Shown: positions 18,260-27,593, counted from the first letter of the stretch. The stretch is 38,363 nucleotides of DNA from Symbiodinium natans (GCA_905221605.1 CAJNDS010002601.1:1161393-1199755), one strand, 5' to 3'. The notes: a model not told the origin generated them from the letters alone. Made by a program: numbers and translations.

Positions 18260-18753
18260 CTGGAGCCCGTCCGCGTGATTAGGGTTCAGGGCTATTTAGG
18301 GTTTAGGGTTTAGGATTGAGGGGTTGAGGGTTTGGGGTTTGGGGTTTAGGGCGGTTTAGGGTTTAGGGTTTAGGTTCCGTATAAGGTTATTGCGGTTACT
18401 AGGGATATAAGGGTTGTTAGGGTTGTTAGGGTTTTTGGGGAGATTCGAAAATTCGGGTTATTGGGGTCGGTCTGGGTTAAGGGTTGTCATGCTTATTAGG
18501 GTTACCAGGGTCCTCAGGGTAACTAGGGTTTAGGGATGGTTGGGAGGTGGGGAGGTACGAGGTGAGCAGCTGTAGATCTTTTCCACGAAGCCGTGAACAC
18601 GCGAGCCCCCTAAACACGAAACCACCACACCCTAAACCCGAAACCCTAAACCTTAAAGCCAAACCTTAAACCCTAAACCCTCAAACCTCAACCCTCAACC
18701 CTCAAACCTCAACCCTAAACCCCAAACCCTAAATCCAGCTATGATGACGATCA
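18260..18753. repeat. Intron-like interval
   Basis: TTTAGGG variants at 18,280-18,375 and 18,410-18,545, then CCCTAAA-type at 18,610-18,735. No exon seen. Confidence 0.55.
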
Positions 18754-18876
18754 TCCGCTTCGTCGTGGGCGGGCTCTCGGTTCATTTGTGGCTCCCCCAG
18801 GGCCCCCTTGCAGCTCCTCGCTGCCCCCAAAGCCCCCGGATATCTCTTTCAGGAACGGCAGCCGAGCATGAACCAC
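18754..18876 (-). CDS. Candidate exon, 3' edge uncertain
   Basis: After the acceptor CGACCCTTAG, phase 0, the frame includes LPFLKEISGGFGGSEELQGG and is open 41 codons to a TGA. A second frame over the same 3' half is open further. The donor is not resolved. Confidence 0.45.
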
Positions 18877-19049
18877 CTAAGGGTCGAAAGGACCCTTCCT
18901 AAACATGGCGTGTATCAAACCAAGGTGCAAACCACCCAAGATCCGAACAAAATCCAAAGACCGTGACCGCCACCTATACCCTAAACCCTAACTCTCCTAA
19001 ACCCTAAACCCTAAACCCTAAACCCTAAACCCTAAACCCTAAACCCTAC

Positions 19050-19144
19050 AAAGGCCCTGGGGGTTAGGGGAGGTGGCAGAGACAACCCCTTCTTTCGGCG
19101 TCCTCTGCAGGTGAAACCGTGGCCTCCTACTCGGACCCTGGGTC
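19050..19144 (-). CDS. Candidate exon
   Basis: Two leading bases then PRVRVGGHGFTCRGRRKKGL. The acceptor is CCCTAACAG and the donor is GTAGGG at the array. This frame fits the phase of its neighbours, but a second minus frame and one + frame are open too. Confidence 0.4.
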
Positions 19145-20002
19145 CTGTTAGGGTTAAGGGTTCAGGGTTCAGGGTTTAGGGTGGGCCTAGGGCTTAGGGC
19201 TTAGGGCTTAGGGCTTAGGGCTTAGGGCTTACGGCTTAGGGCTTAGGGCTTAGGGCTTAGGGCTTAGGGCTTAGGGCTTAGGGTTTAGGGTTTAGGGTCG
19301 TGCACAGGGGTACCACCGGCAATGGAGCTGAACAAACACCCTAAACCCTGCACTCCAAACCCTAAACCCTAAACCCGAAGCCCCAAAACCCCTAACATCC
19401 CAAAGATCCCTAAAACCCATAAAACCACTAAAATCCCCTAAAATCCCCTAAAATCCCTAAAATGCCCTAAATCCCGAACATCTCCAAACCACACCACCAA
19501 CCCACCAACCCGCAGAACCCTCAACCCTAAACCCTAAACCCTCAACCCGAAAGCCCTAAACCCTAAACCCTCAACCCTCAACCCGAAAGCCCTAGACCCT
19601 AAGAACATAATTGCCATGCGAAAACAACGGATCTCGTCATAACCAGACCCCGTAGAAGCCCTAAATCTTTGTGGGGCCGAAAAAAGGCTCGAAACAAACG
19701 GAATCCTAAAATCCTGCACTCTCTTAAGCCCTCAGAACTACGACTTGCTTAAGAGACCTCAAGATAGGGATATTCTGTTCTCCCATTTTTGCGATTTCTC
19801 AAGCCAGTAGTAGTAAACCACGCCCTCCTAAACCCTTACGCCTAACCATTCATGGGGGGGGGAGGGTTTCAGGTTTAGGGTTTAGTTTAGAGTTTAGGGC
19901 TTAGGGTTTCGGTTTAGGGTGTAGGGCTTAGGGTTTAGGATTTAGGGTTTAGGGTTTAGGGTTTAGGGTTTCGGGCTTAGGAAACCCTAGACCCCCAAAA
20001 AC
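19145..20002. repeat. Intron-like interval with homogenised GGGCTTA
   Basis: About thirteen GGGCTTA units at 19,189-19,279, then CCCTAAA-type and CCCTAAAAT units at 19,325-19,590, a diverged family C copy at 19,736-19,818, and TTTAGGG at 19,865-19,980. A minus frame at 19,534-19,719 is open but has no matching sites. Confidence 0.55.
19736..19818. mobile_element. Family C element, diverged copy with TIRs
   Basis: The left end ACTACGACTTGCTTAAGAGA and the complement of the right end (TTTACTACTACTGGCTTGAG) match the family C terminal repeats. GCCCTC flanks both sides, a possible partial target duplication. Confidence 0.5.
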
Positions 20003-20107
20003 CGCAGAGCTGGTCGGCCCTCGCTTTCAGAAGGAGTTTGGCGCAATTCGGCCCGGCGCATTCAGCTGCGGCGCCTTTGCTTATAACTGGGTTGGCCTTG
20101 AAAGCCT
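20003..20107 (-). CDS. Candidate exon, ankyrin-repeat-like
   Basis: 34 codons with two leading and one trailing base, containing AECAGPNCAKLLLKARADQL. The CAKLLLKARAD core resembles the second helix and turn of an ankyrin repeat (C-x-LLL-x-x-x-A). The acceptor is ATTTTTCAG and the donor GTTTTTGG. One repeat only, so the domain call is tentative. Confidence 0.5.
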
Positions 20108-20509
20108 CTGAAAAATATTCATATAGGGTCCCTTATAAACCCAAATAAAGATAAAATAAGCAAAATACAAAGTCTCCCAAAAACCAACCTAGTTAAGGCC
20201 GGGGTGTAGCCATGTTGTCCCAGGTGATTGCGGAAGTAGGGTTAGGAGTTTAGGGTTTAGAGTTTAGGGGTTGGGGGGTTGGAGAGGGGGTGGAGGGGGG
20301 GGGGGGGGGTGGTGTTTATGGGTTAGGGCTTTCTTGGGCGGGAGAGGCTTGGGGGCTTATGGGGTTTAGGCTTTGTGGCTAAAGGCTTGAAGGGCTTCGA
20401 GGTTGAGGGGCTTTCGGGGTTTATGGGAACTTCTGACTCATACTTCTCCAAAACCATCGCACCAAACTCGTATGGTTCAACTCGATAGCTCCCTGAAAGA
20501 ACTATGGGA

Positions 20510-20637
20510 AGCTATTAGGGTAGCTACAGGGTCCCTTTAGAAGCTATTAGGGTAGTTGCATGGTCCCTTTAGAAGCTATTCGGGTAGTTACATGGTCCCT
20601 TTAGAAGCGATTAGGGTAGTCACATGGTCCCTTGAGA
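20510..20637. repeat. Four tandem 32-bp units
   Basis: AGCTATTAGGGTAGTTACAT-like units start at 20,510, 20,542, 20,574 and 20,606, each ending in TGGTCCCTTTAGA. The unit contains the family D end motif, so the array probably grew from a family D terminus. Confidence 0.75.
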
Positions 20638-20724
20638 ATGGGACCCCTTGTACGCCCCTTACATACCATGTACAACCCAAAGGGCCCATACTTCAGAGCC
20701 CTTGCGAAGTGATAAGAAGCCCTG

Positions 20725-20765
20725 AAAACTACCAATTGCTTAAGAAACCCAAAGAATTAAAATAA

Positions 20766-20798
<33 letters not shown>

Positions 20799-20892
20799 AT
20801 ATATATGTATATACTTCCTTATAAGGGTAATATAGGGATTATGATTTTGTGTTTTTGGGGGGTTCTTAAGCAAACAGTAGTAGAAAACCCTG
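20725..20892. mobile_element. Family C element with 8-bp target duplication
   Basis: AAGCCCTG stands on both sides (20,717-20,724 and 20,893-20,900). Ends are inverted: ACTACCAATTGCTTAAGAA left, complement of right ACTACTGTTTGCTTAAGAAC. A TA-rich microsatellite (about 20,769-20,812) sits inside. The conserved 75-nt core is 20,814-20,888. On the minus strand it starts with GT at the edge of the 20,889-20,970 exon. Confidence 0.65.
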
Positions 20893-20970
20893 AAGCCCTG
20901 TAGTCAATGTGGCTCCGGCAACACGAACCCACAGCTTCCTTTTGTGCAAATTCAAGAACATCCCCCAGCG
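20889..20970 (-). CDS. Candidate exon
   Basis: 27 codons plus one base, starting RWGMFLNLHKRKLWVRVAGA. The acceptor is TTCATCTCCAG, phase 0. The donor GTTTTC is the first bases of a family C element. Phase joins correctly to the ankyrin-like exon. Confidence 0.5.
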
Positions 20971-20978
20971 CTGGAGAT

Positions 20979-21082
20979 GAATAGAGGGGTTTAGGGTTTA
21001 GGGTTTAGGGTTTAGGGTTTAGGGTTTAGGGTTTAGGGTTTAGGGTTTAGGGTTTAGGGTTTAGGGTTTGAGTAGAATAGAG
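20979..21082. repeat. TTTAGGG array flanked by 8-bp direct repeats
   Basis: GAATAGAG at 20,979-20,986 and 21,075-21,082 bracket about twelve TTTAGGG units. This looks like an insertion with an 8-bp target duplication, the same length as seen for family C at 20,725. Confidence 0.55.
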
Positions 21083-21154
21083 CACCCCTGCGGGCGTTGG
21101 GGGGGCAGGCGTCTCTTCTTCGGTCTGGCCCGAGACCCGGCAGGGCACCAGCAC

Positions 21155-22585
21155 TCAGCACCCAGCAAGATGGACCTGGGTGATCTCCACAAAGTTCCCT
21201 GCTGGGACATCAACCGCCTTCACTGTGAGTTTGGCTGGCCAACTTGTCACCTGAAACTCTGGCGAGTCTCGGGACAGGCGGAGTGGCGCAGGTCTTGGTG
21301 GCAGAGCATTGCGGATGGTAAGCGAACGGTCGCCGACAGACACTGAGAAGCTGCTGCACTCCGCGTGCTTTGAGTGCGCGACGTACTTCAGGGACACCGA
21401 TGTGGCACAGCGTGGCAACGGTAGCTGCAGCACGGCTCCTGGCCGGGAGGTGTACATGGTCTTCTTGTGGGCTGTAAAGACAGCTCCATACTTGAAGTCC
21501 TGCATCGTGAACTTCAAGGCGTCTAGCTCCGGAATCTCCCTCAAAATGCTGGGCAAACCCTCGTAGAACTTCATGCCCCACGTGCCGTAGCAGGACGCTT
21601 TCGGTTCAGCTGTGGGACTTTGAACCCACGTGGACGCTGGCGCTGAGGCCAGAAGCGACAGCAAAGCGCGGGAGACGGCAAGAGCCACCAGCTCCTGGTA
21701 AGCTTCACCACCATGCTGCATCTGTTCTAGGTATTGCGACTCACACTTTCCGACGGATTGCCTGGAACTATCTCTTGAGCCAGCTTTTGAAGCTGGGGGT
21801 TCGGGTCTCTCGGCCGCTACGTGACACTCCTCCGGGGCATCCGAGAACAAGATGCGGGTTGTAAATGGTGGCATCCACCTCCACCACATCAGACTTGCAT
21901 CCCTGAACGCGACGAAGCAGCTGGAGTTGCGGTTGGCCGAGACGTGCTTCAGGGAGATGCGCTTGTAGCGGTCTGGGGCACGCATTTGCATCAGAACCGG
22001 CGAAAAAGTCCAGGCGAAAAGGTCCAAAAACACCACGTATCGCGAGATTCGCGCAACTTGAGCTATCCAAGTGCGGACTTCACTTGCGTTTGGGCTATTC
22101 AGCGTCCACTCACCGATGACCACATCATAGCGGTTCCTTGGTGGGCAAGTCCTCCAAAACAGAGGGGAAGTTGCTCCAACGGCGTTGTTTTCCACTCTGG
22201 CGGGGACTTGGAGAATGTCCAAGTTCTTCTGTAGAAACAGCGGCCAGATCCCAGTACTCACGGAGCCCCCGAAGATCCCGATTCTGAACGGCTTCCGATT
22301 CTGATGCCAGATGGGCTCAGGTGGCGGCATCTGACCCTCTCCGCACGTGGGAGCCACCATTCCGACAAATGTAGAGAGCACATCACACGACACGCGCGTG
22401 CCGTTTATGTAGCACTCGTCCGATCTGCTCGAGTTGGACGTGAGCATGGATACAAAGTCTCGCTGTGTCAGCCTTGGACTCCTGCCAGCTTCGGCTGCGA
22501 AATCCCGGAAACCACGGGCCTGCAACAGGCAAACGCCCGCGACCAAGATCAGCAGACTCAGCAGGATTGCCAGAGCCATGATCAT
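21155..22585 (-). CDS. SGNH-hydrolase-like, type II membrane protein
   Basis: A 476-residue intronless frame, ATG at 22,585-22,583 and TGA at 21,155-21,157; TGA lies in frame just upstream, which fixes the 5' limit. Residues 3-23 are a hydrophobic signal anchor. IGIFGGSVSTG places a candidate nucleophile at Ser108. NNAVGATSPLFW (about 134-145) and YDVVIGEWTLNSP (about 153-165) resemble the Gly and Asn blocks of SGNH folds. His291 in QMQHGGEAYQELVALAV may be the catalytic His, but the usual Asp three residues before it is Gln. The Cys-containing C-terminal half resembles the sugar-binding-like tail of algal family members. Likely an O-acyl esterase/transferase or inactive relative in the secretory pathway. 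It sits inside an intron-like interval between telomere-like arrays, unlike its split neighbours, so a retrocopy is possible. A 14-codon upstream ORF starts at about 22,724. Confidence 0.7.
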   Translation of the reverse strand: MIMALAILLSLLILVAGVCLLQARGFRDFAAEAGRSPRLTQRDFVSMLTSNSSRSDECYINGTRVSCDVLSTFVGMVAPTCGEGQMPPPEPIWHQNRKPFRIGIFGGSVSTGIWPLFLQKNLDILQVPARVENNAVGATSPLFWRTCPPRNRYDVVIGEWTLNSPNASEVRTWIAQVARISRYVVFLDLFAWTFSPVLMQMRAPDRYKRISLKHVSANRNSSCFVAFRDASLMWWRWMPPFTTRILFSDAPEECHVAAERPEPPASKAGSRDSSRQSVGKCESQYLEQMQHGGEAYQELVALAVSRALLSLLASAPASTWVQSPTAEPKASCYGTWGMKFYEGLPSILREIPELDALKFTMQDFKYGAVFTAHKKTMYTSRPGAVLQLPLPRCATSVSLKYVAHSKHAECSSFSVSVGDRSLTIRNALPPRPAPLRLSRDSPEFQVTSWPAKLTVKAVDVPAGNFVEITQVHLAGC

Positions 22586-23265
22586 GGGCAAGCTTACATC
22601 TCAGGGGGCAAGGGGACTGCAAGCTACATCGGGCAAGGGCTCGATCTTTCTTGCTTCTTAGGAGCCGTTCTCATGAGCTTCACCCCTGAGATGTGCTTTT
22701 TTCGAACTTGATCTTGGGGTTCATGGTGGCAGGCTTATGAGTGTCTGATTGCAGAGCTTGTCTGACACAAGAACCTGGTTGCGTTCTGTGGGATCTTGGG
22801 TTTCGGGTCTAGGGGTCTTGCAAGCAGCAACACCTTAAGTCTGAGGGTACATGTCCAACATTGTTCCACTACCCCACCTCCATTCAATTTAGAGGAAGTA
22901 AGGGGCCATATTCAGAGCCCATAGAACTATCCTTAGAGAAGCAGAACTTTTACGTGTGTGCTTCCGGCTAGGGGCTGCAGGGTTTGGGGGTTGGAGGCAG
23001 TCCTTCGAACCGAAACCCTAAACCCTAAACCCTAAACCCTCAGACGGCTGCAGCACAAGGAGCAAAGAACATCGGTGTCAGGCCTGACTCGGCCTGACCC
23101 CTCTCCCACGCAATAAAGAATCAGACAGCGCATTGCGACCGAAAGCCAGAAAGAAAAACTGACTTGTTCTTCGTAGGAAATGAGCGAATGAAACCCTAAA
23201 TGCTAAACCCTAAACCCTAAACCCTAAACCCTAAACCCTAAACCCTAAACCCTGAACCCCTGAAC
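22586..23265. other. Upstream region of the SGNH-like gene
   Basis: Mostly unique, with one CCCTAAA tract at 23,013-23,040. A minus frame around 23,100-23,045 reads ESGLTPMFFAPCAAAV and might be an exon. No core promoter motif can be asserted, and I found no spliced-leader relic. Confidence 0.35.
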
Positions 23266-23326
23266 CACGAGTCGCATCTGAGATCAGCACTCCCGACTTG
23301 CTGATTTCGGGCCTCAGCGGATACTC
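23266..23326 (-). CDS. Candidate exon
   Basis: Reads EYPLRPEISKSGVLISDATR plus one base, phase 0 in. The acceptor is CCGGGGCAG and the donor GTTCAGGGG. A second frame (VSAEARNQQVGSADLRCDS) is also open and fits a different upstream phase. Confidence 0.5.
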
Positions 23327-24189
23327 CTGCCCCGGCACAGGTCACTCTTGGACTTCCGGGGTGGCTTAGGTGTTCAGGGTTTAGGGTTTAGGGTTTAGGG
23401 TTTAGGGTTTAGGGTTTAGGGTGTAGGGTTTAGGTCTTAAGGTTTAAGGTTTAAGATTGCGGGTGTCCAAAACTCTGGGGACTGCTGATATTATAGGGCT
23501 GCAGGTGATGGAGTCTTTTGTGTGTTTGTGGGGGCCAGGATACAGGCGATTGAGGCTACCAAGTTTCAGAGTTTAGGGTTTAGAGTTTAGGGTTTAGGGT
23601 TTGGGGTTTAGGGTTTAGGGTTTAGGCTTTAGGGTTTAGGCTTTAGGGTTTAGATAGCTCGGGGGGGGTTTAGGTTTAGGGTCTGTAAGGGTTAAGGGTT
23701 TGGGGTTCAACCCGGACGCTGAACGAACTCTACACTTGAGCCCCCTGAAGCCGAGTTTGGGGTTTCGGGCTTAAACCCTAAACCCTGCGAACCCGAAACC
23801 CTAAACCCTAAAGCCTAAACCCTAAACCTTGCGAACTACCACTTAAACTACAGCAACTAACCATAAACCTGCTCAAGCTCTATGTACTCAAGGTTACCTG
23901 TCGGATTGGAGGGATTTGAGCAAGACTAAACGCTAAACCCTGAGCCCAAGAAGGTTAAGGGTTGTGCACTCGACTGCCCAAACCCTCAGCCCAGACGACA
24001 AACAAAGCAAAATATAGGGTCGTTGAGGGAGGTATGTACCCCAAGGTTCCCTAATACTCCCCACTACTCCCTAAGGCTCCCTAAGCTTCCCTAAGGTTCC
24101 CTAGCCACCTACCCCCCATGAAACCCCGTAACCCTAAACCCTAAACCCTAAACCCCCCATGAACCCCCACCCGTAAGAACCCTATAAAC
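23327..24189. repeat. Intron-like interval
   Basis: TTTAGGG at 23,375-23,435 and 23,575-23,655, CCCTAAA-type at 23,770-23,830, an imperfect tandem of CTCCCTAAGGTTC-like units at 24,040-24,105, and CCCTAAA at 24,125-24,155. Confidence 0.55.
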
Positions 24190-24218
24190 GCCGAGCGTTT
24201 TGTTCCTGAAGCGGTTGC
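24190..24218 (-). CDS. Candidate 29-nt microexon
   Basis: One leading base, QPLQEQNAR, one trailing base. The acceptor is AGCCCCCAG and the donor GTTTATAGGG, a telomere-like variant. Phase fits the 24,580-24,626 exon. Confidence 0.35.
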
Positions 24219-24579
24219 CTGGGGGCTAGGGTTTAGGATTCAGGGTGCAGGGCTTAGGGCTTAGAACTTAGGAGTATATGGGGCTTAGGGCTTAAAGTAT
24301 TTATAGCAAGGTTTAAGGTTCAGGGCTCAGGGCTCAAACAATCTTCAGGGGCTGGAAGATGTTGGGCTTTCCCACAACCCTGCAAACGCAAACAACATGT
24401 AAACACACCCTGAACCCTAAACTCTGAACCCTAAACCCAAACCCCAAAGAACTCCTCCCCCCCCCCAAAAAAAAAAAACAGACACAAAAAAACTGCAAAC
24501 GCCCTCTGAACATCTCTGAACCCCAAACCCTGAACCCTACCGCCACTCTCAGAGCAACCCTAAACCCTAAACCCTAAAC

Positions 24580-24626
24580 CGTGATTCCTGGAGGTAGAAA
24601 GGGCTGGTGTCGAGGCCATCCGCAGC
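24580..24626 (-). CDS. Candidate exon
   Basis: Fifteen codons plus two bases, AADGLDTSPFYLQES. The acceptor is CATCCGCAG and the donor GTTTAGGG. The 5' part overlaps an inverted pair (CATCCGCAG / CTGCGGATG). Confidence 0.5.
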
Positions 24627-24879
24627 CTGCGGATGGTGCCACGAGTTCTAGTTCTAGTTGATTGTTGGGAGAATATAAAAAAACGTTGAATAAATTTCCT
24701 TAGAAGGAATAAGGAACTTAAACCCAATAAGGTTATTCATGGTAAAATGTTACCCAACTATGACAAAGAGTTGGGTTAATTAGAGCTTGGGGTTCAGGGC
24801 TTAGGGGTCTAGGGTTTACGGTTTAGGGGGCTTAGGGTTTAGGGTTTAGGGTTTCCTCCCTTGTCCACTGCGAAAGCAT

Positions 24880-24986
24880 CCTTTGCTTTGGGGCCGGCTA
24901 CTTGCCAGCAGGGAGCGCTTTTGCTTCGCAGACAAATCCCTCGGCAAGTCCTTCTGCTTCTTGTCCCACCTCACCGAACCATCGCC
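24880..24986 (-). CDS. Candidate basic exon, 3' edge uncertain
   Basis: After the acceptor TTTCTGAG, the frame begins with GDGSVRWD and continues KKQKDLPRDLSAKQKRSLLA. It is Lys/Arg-rich and open about 47 codons into the array. A + frame and a second minus frame (EVGQEAEGLAEGFVCEAKAL) overlap, so the choice is tentative. Confidence 0.4.
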
Positions 24987-25089
24987 CTCAGAAACATCGT
25001 CGCTTCATTCAACCTAGAAGCCCTAGAAACCTCAGGAGCACGAGTAACAAAAAGGAACCCTGGAAGCCCAGAAACCCCAGAAACCCTTT

Positions 25090-25090
<1 letters not shown>

Positions 25091-25130
<40 letters not shown>
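25091..25130. repeat. AT dinucleotide microsatellite
   Basis: Uninterrupted alternating A/T of about 40 bp. It creates the (IY)n tails in + strand frames. Confidence 0.9.
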
Positions 25131-25134
<4 letters not shown>

Positions 25135-25655
25135 CGCAATGCTATGAGGCAACCCTAAACCCTAGAAAGCATAGCAACCCTAGAAAGACGAAAGGCCCTA
25201 AACCCTAGAAACTCTAGGGCTCTTCAGTGCTTTGGTTCAGAGTTTAGGGTTTAGGGTTTCGGGCTAAGGGCTTAGTAAGGTTTGAGCTTAGGGCTTATAG
25301 GGTTGAACAAGAAGTGAACATCAAACCCTAACCCCTAAACCCTAGTATGCTTGAGGGTATTCTCTTCGGAGTTGTGGGAGCACCTTAGCACCAAACCCTA
25401 ATGCAGATCCCTATAAACAACGAAGTTTAGGGTGTCTCGGGGTTCGGGCCGAAGCCCCCTAAACCCTAAACCCTAGACCCTGAACTGAAACCTCAGTTTT
25501 CCAGAACCCTGAAGCCTGAGCCCTAACATCCCTGCACCCGTCAGCGGCTAAACTCTAAGCCCTAAACCCTAAATCCTCAGCCCTAAACCCTAAACCGTAA
25601 ACCCTGAAACCTGAGCTCTCACGAGCTCTCAGGGCAGAAATTTCAATCCTAAATC
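25131..25655. repeat. Degenerate telomere-like interval
   Basis: CCCTAAA variants and short TTTAGGG pieces with no long pure array. No exon that I can support. Confidence 0.5.
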
Positions 25656-25700
25656 GTTGAAGTCAACCGGACAACCATGATGGCCTACACCCTGGGTTTC
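25656..25700 (-). CDS. Candidate exon, GA donor or terminal
   Basis: Fifteen codons, ETQGVGHHGCPVDFN, phase 0. The acceptor is CTCGTACCAG. The frame runs on to a TGA eight codons later; alternatively it stops at GATTTAGG as a GA donor, like 32,467. Confidence 0.4.
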
Positions 25701-26119
25701 CTGGTACGAGTTTGGCCGAAGGTTTAGGGTTTAGGGTTTAGGGTTTAGGGTTTAGGGTTTAGGGTTTAGGGTTTAGGGTTTAGGGTTTAAGGTTTAGGGT
25801 CTAGGGGATATGTAGGGTTCAGGGCTCAGAGCTGAACTGCTCTCCAAATTCTTAACACAGGGGCCTACATGGCTACCAATAGGTTTCATGCAGTCAACCT
25901 GCCCCAAAAAGCCCACTGTAACGAATGAGGCCCTAAGCTACAAGCCCTAAGCCCTAAGCCCTGAGCCCTGAGCCCTAAGCCCTAAGCCCTAAGCCCTAAA
26001 CCCTAAACCCTAAACCCTAAACCCTAAACCCTAAACCCTAAACCCTAAACCCTAAACCCTAAACCCTAAACCCTAAACCCTAAACCCTAAACCCTAAACC
26101 CTGAACCCAAACCCTACAC
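25701..26119. repeat. Intron with opposed arrays
   Basis: TTTAGGG at 25,722-25,800 and CCCTAAA at 25,945-26,106 (about 16 pure units at the right), with 140 bp between. A clear example of complementary intron ends. Confidence 0.7.
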
Positions 26120-26197
26120 CCAAATCAACAGGCCGCTGGATGTTTCTACGCCCCCTGCCTGAGTGGCCGAAGTCTCGTCTAGCTTCTCCGTCGCTGC
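26120..26197 (-). CDS. Candidate exon
   Basis: Exactly 26 codons, phase 0 at both ends, starting AATEKLDETSATQAGGVETS. The acceptor is GTGTGCAG and the donor GTGTAGGG. Strong island in the in-phase chain from 29,061. Confidence 0.6.
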
Positions 26198-27068
26198 CTG
26201 CACACGCCGTCAGGTCAGAGGACGAGGGTTTAGGGATTTAGGGATTTAGGGATTTAGGGATTTAGGGATTTAGGGATTTAGGGATTTAGGGATTTAGGGA
26301 TTTAGGGATTTAGGGATTTAGGGATTTAGGGATTTAGGGATTTAGGGGTTTTAGGGGTTTTAGGGGTTTTAGGGGTTTTAGGGGGTTTAGGGGTTTTAGG
26401 GTTTTTGGTTTTTGGGGTGTAGGGTCTTAGGGTTTTTAGGGTTTAGGGATTAGGACCGATTAGGACTTAGGGTTCAGGGCGTGGGGTCAGGCTTGGGTTT
26501 AGGGATTTAGGGCGTTTCGGATTTGGGGATTTAGGGATTAGGGATTTAGGGCTTGTGTTCAAGGTTTACCCTCCAGCCACAAGCACGATTGCTTCGGTAA
26601 ATCTGCGCCCTATAAGCCCTGAGCCCTAAGCCCTAAACCCTAAACCCTAAACCCGAAACCTAAACTCCTTTCCCCTAAAGGACCTGGACCCTGCGTTGAT
26701 CCACCAAGCTTACCCCCTAAGCCCCTGAACCCTAAAACTCTAAAACCCTAGAACCCTAAAAAACACTTTTAAACAAAAACCTCAAAACCTTTAACAAAAA
26801 TCTAAAACAACAGTAAAAAAGCAAAAATGCCTAGCCTAAAACCCTAAACCCTAAGACCCTAAGACCCTAAGACCCGAAGACCCGAAGACCCGAAGACCCG
26901 AAGACCCTAAGACCCTAAGACCCTAAGACCCTAAGACCCTAAGACCCTAAGACCCTAAGACCCTAAGACCCTAAGACCCTAAGACCCTAAGACCCTAAGA
27001 CCCTAAGACCCTAAGACCCTCAGACCCTCAGACCCTCAGACCCTAAGACCCTCAACCCTAAACCCTAC
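26198..27068. repeat. Intron with 8-bp and 9-bp arrays
   Basis: TTTAGGGA octamers at about 26,229-26,341 (about 14), TTTTAGGGG nonamers to 26,390, degenerate units, 100 bp of unique sequence, then about 25 CCCTAAGA octamers at 26,847-27,050 with CCCGAAGA and CCCTCAGA sub-blocks. Confidence 0.8.
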
Positions 27069-27147
27069 TAGGGGTGTGGAGGCTGGCTGGCCTCTTCTGG
27101 CGTCTCTTGGGGCGCAGTGAGATGGCAGGGCAACTTCAGCACACTTC
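27069..27147 (-). CDS. Candidate exon
   Basis: One leading base, 26 codons starting KCAEVALPSHCAPRDARRGQ. The acceptor is GTTCCTCAG and the donor is GTAGGG at the array. An upstream acceptor (AAAAACAG) would add residues in another phase. Confidence 0.55.
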
Positions 27148-27214
27148 CTGAGGAACTCTTCGGCTGTTTTTTTTGGGGCTTAGGGTTTAGGGTTTAGGGT
27201 TTAGAGGTTAGGGT

Positions 27215-27267
<53 letters not shown>

Positions 27268-27502
27268 GGTTTAGGGTTTAGGGTTTAGGGTTTAGGAGTA
27301 GTGGGGCTAATTATAACTTCAGTTGGAGCCGACCGCTCCACGTCCAAACCCTATAAAGCCTAAATCCTCAACCCCGAAACCCGGCAACCGGGAAACCCCT
27401 AAACCCTAAACCCTAAACCCTAAACCCTAAACCCTAAACCCTAAACCCTAAACCCTAAACCCTAAACCCTAAACCCTAAACCCTAAACCCTAAACCCTAA
27501 AC
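27148..27502. repeat. Intron with opposed arrays
   Basis: TTTAGGG with eight GGGTTGA units at 27,180-27,295, 90 bp unique, CCCTAAA at 27,396-27,500. Confidence 0.7.
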
Positions 27503-27593
27503 TCAAAATCCCCGCACAAAAACACATTCTGGGCGTTGGCTGTCGAAAGTCCATCCAGGTCCAACCCGCGGCCGATACTGCCTCGCGGCTGTG
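27503..27593 (-). CDS. Candidate exon
   Basis: Two leading bases, 29 codons including PRGSIGRGLDLDGLSTANAQ, two trailing bases. The acceptor is GCCCTCCAG and the donor GTTTAGGG. One of the clearest coding islands. Confidence 0.6.

Noticed and set aside
19534-19719. Minus frame starting MQDFRIPFVSSLFSAP as an exon
   Set aside because: The second half is array translation, and no acceptor/donor pair gives a phase that fits its neighbours.
21068-22711. Several 70-137-codon frames overlapping the SGNH-like gene
   Set aside because: Shadows of one long GC-rich gene; none has recognisable motifs.
22586-22990. Relict dinoflagellate spliced leader upstream of the SGNH-like gene
   Set aside because: I looked for the conserved 3' part of the leader on both strands and did not find a convincing match, so retroposition is left as a possibility only.
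24861-25208. + strand frame of 115 codons
   Set aside because: Its 3' half is an AT microsatellite; the minus reading has an acceptor and a more protein-like composition.
26229-27050. CRISPR array
   Set aside because: Units are contiguous 7-9-mers without spacers, in eukaryotic-type sequence.
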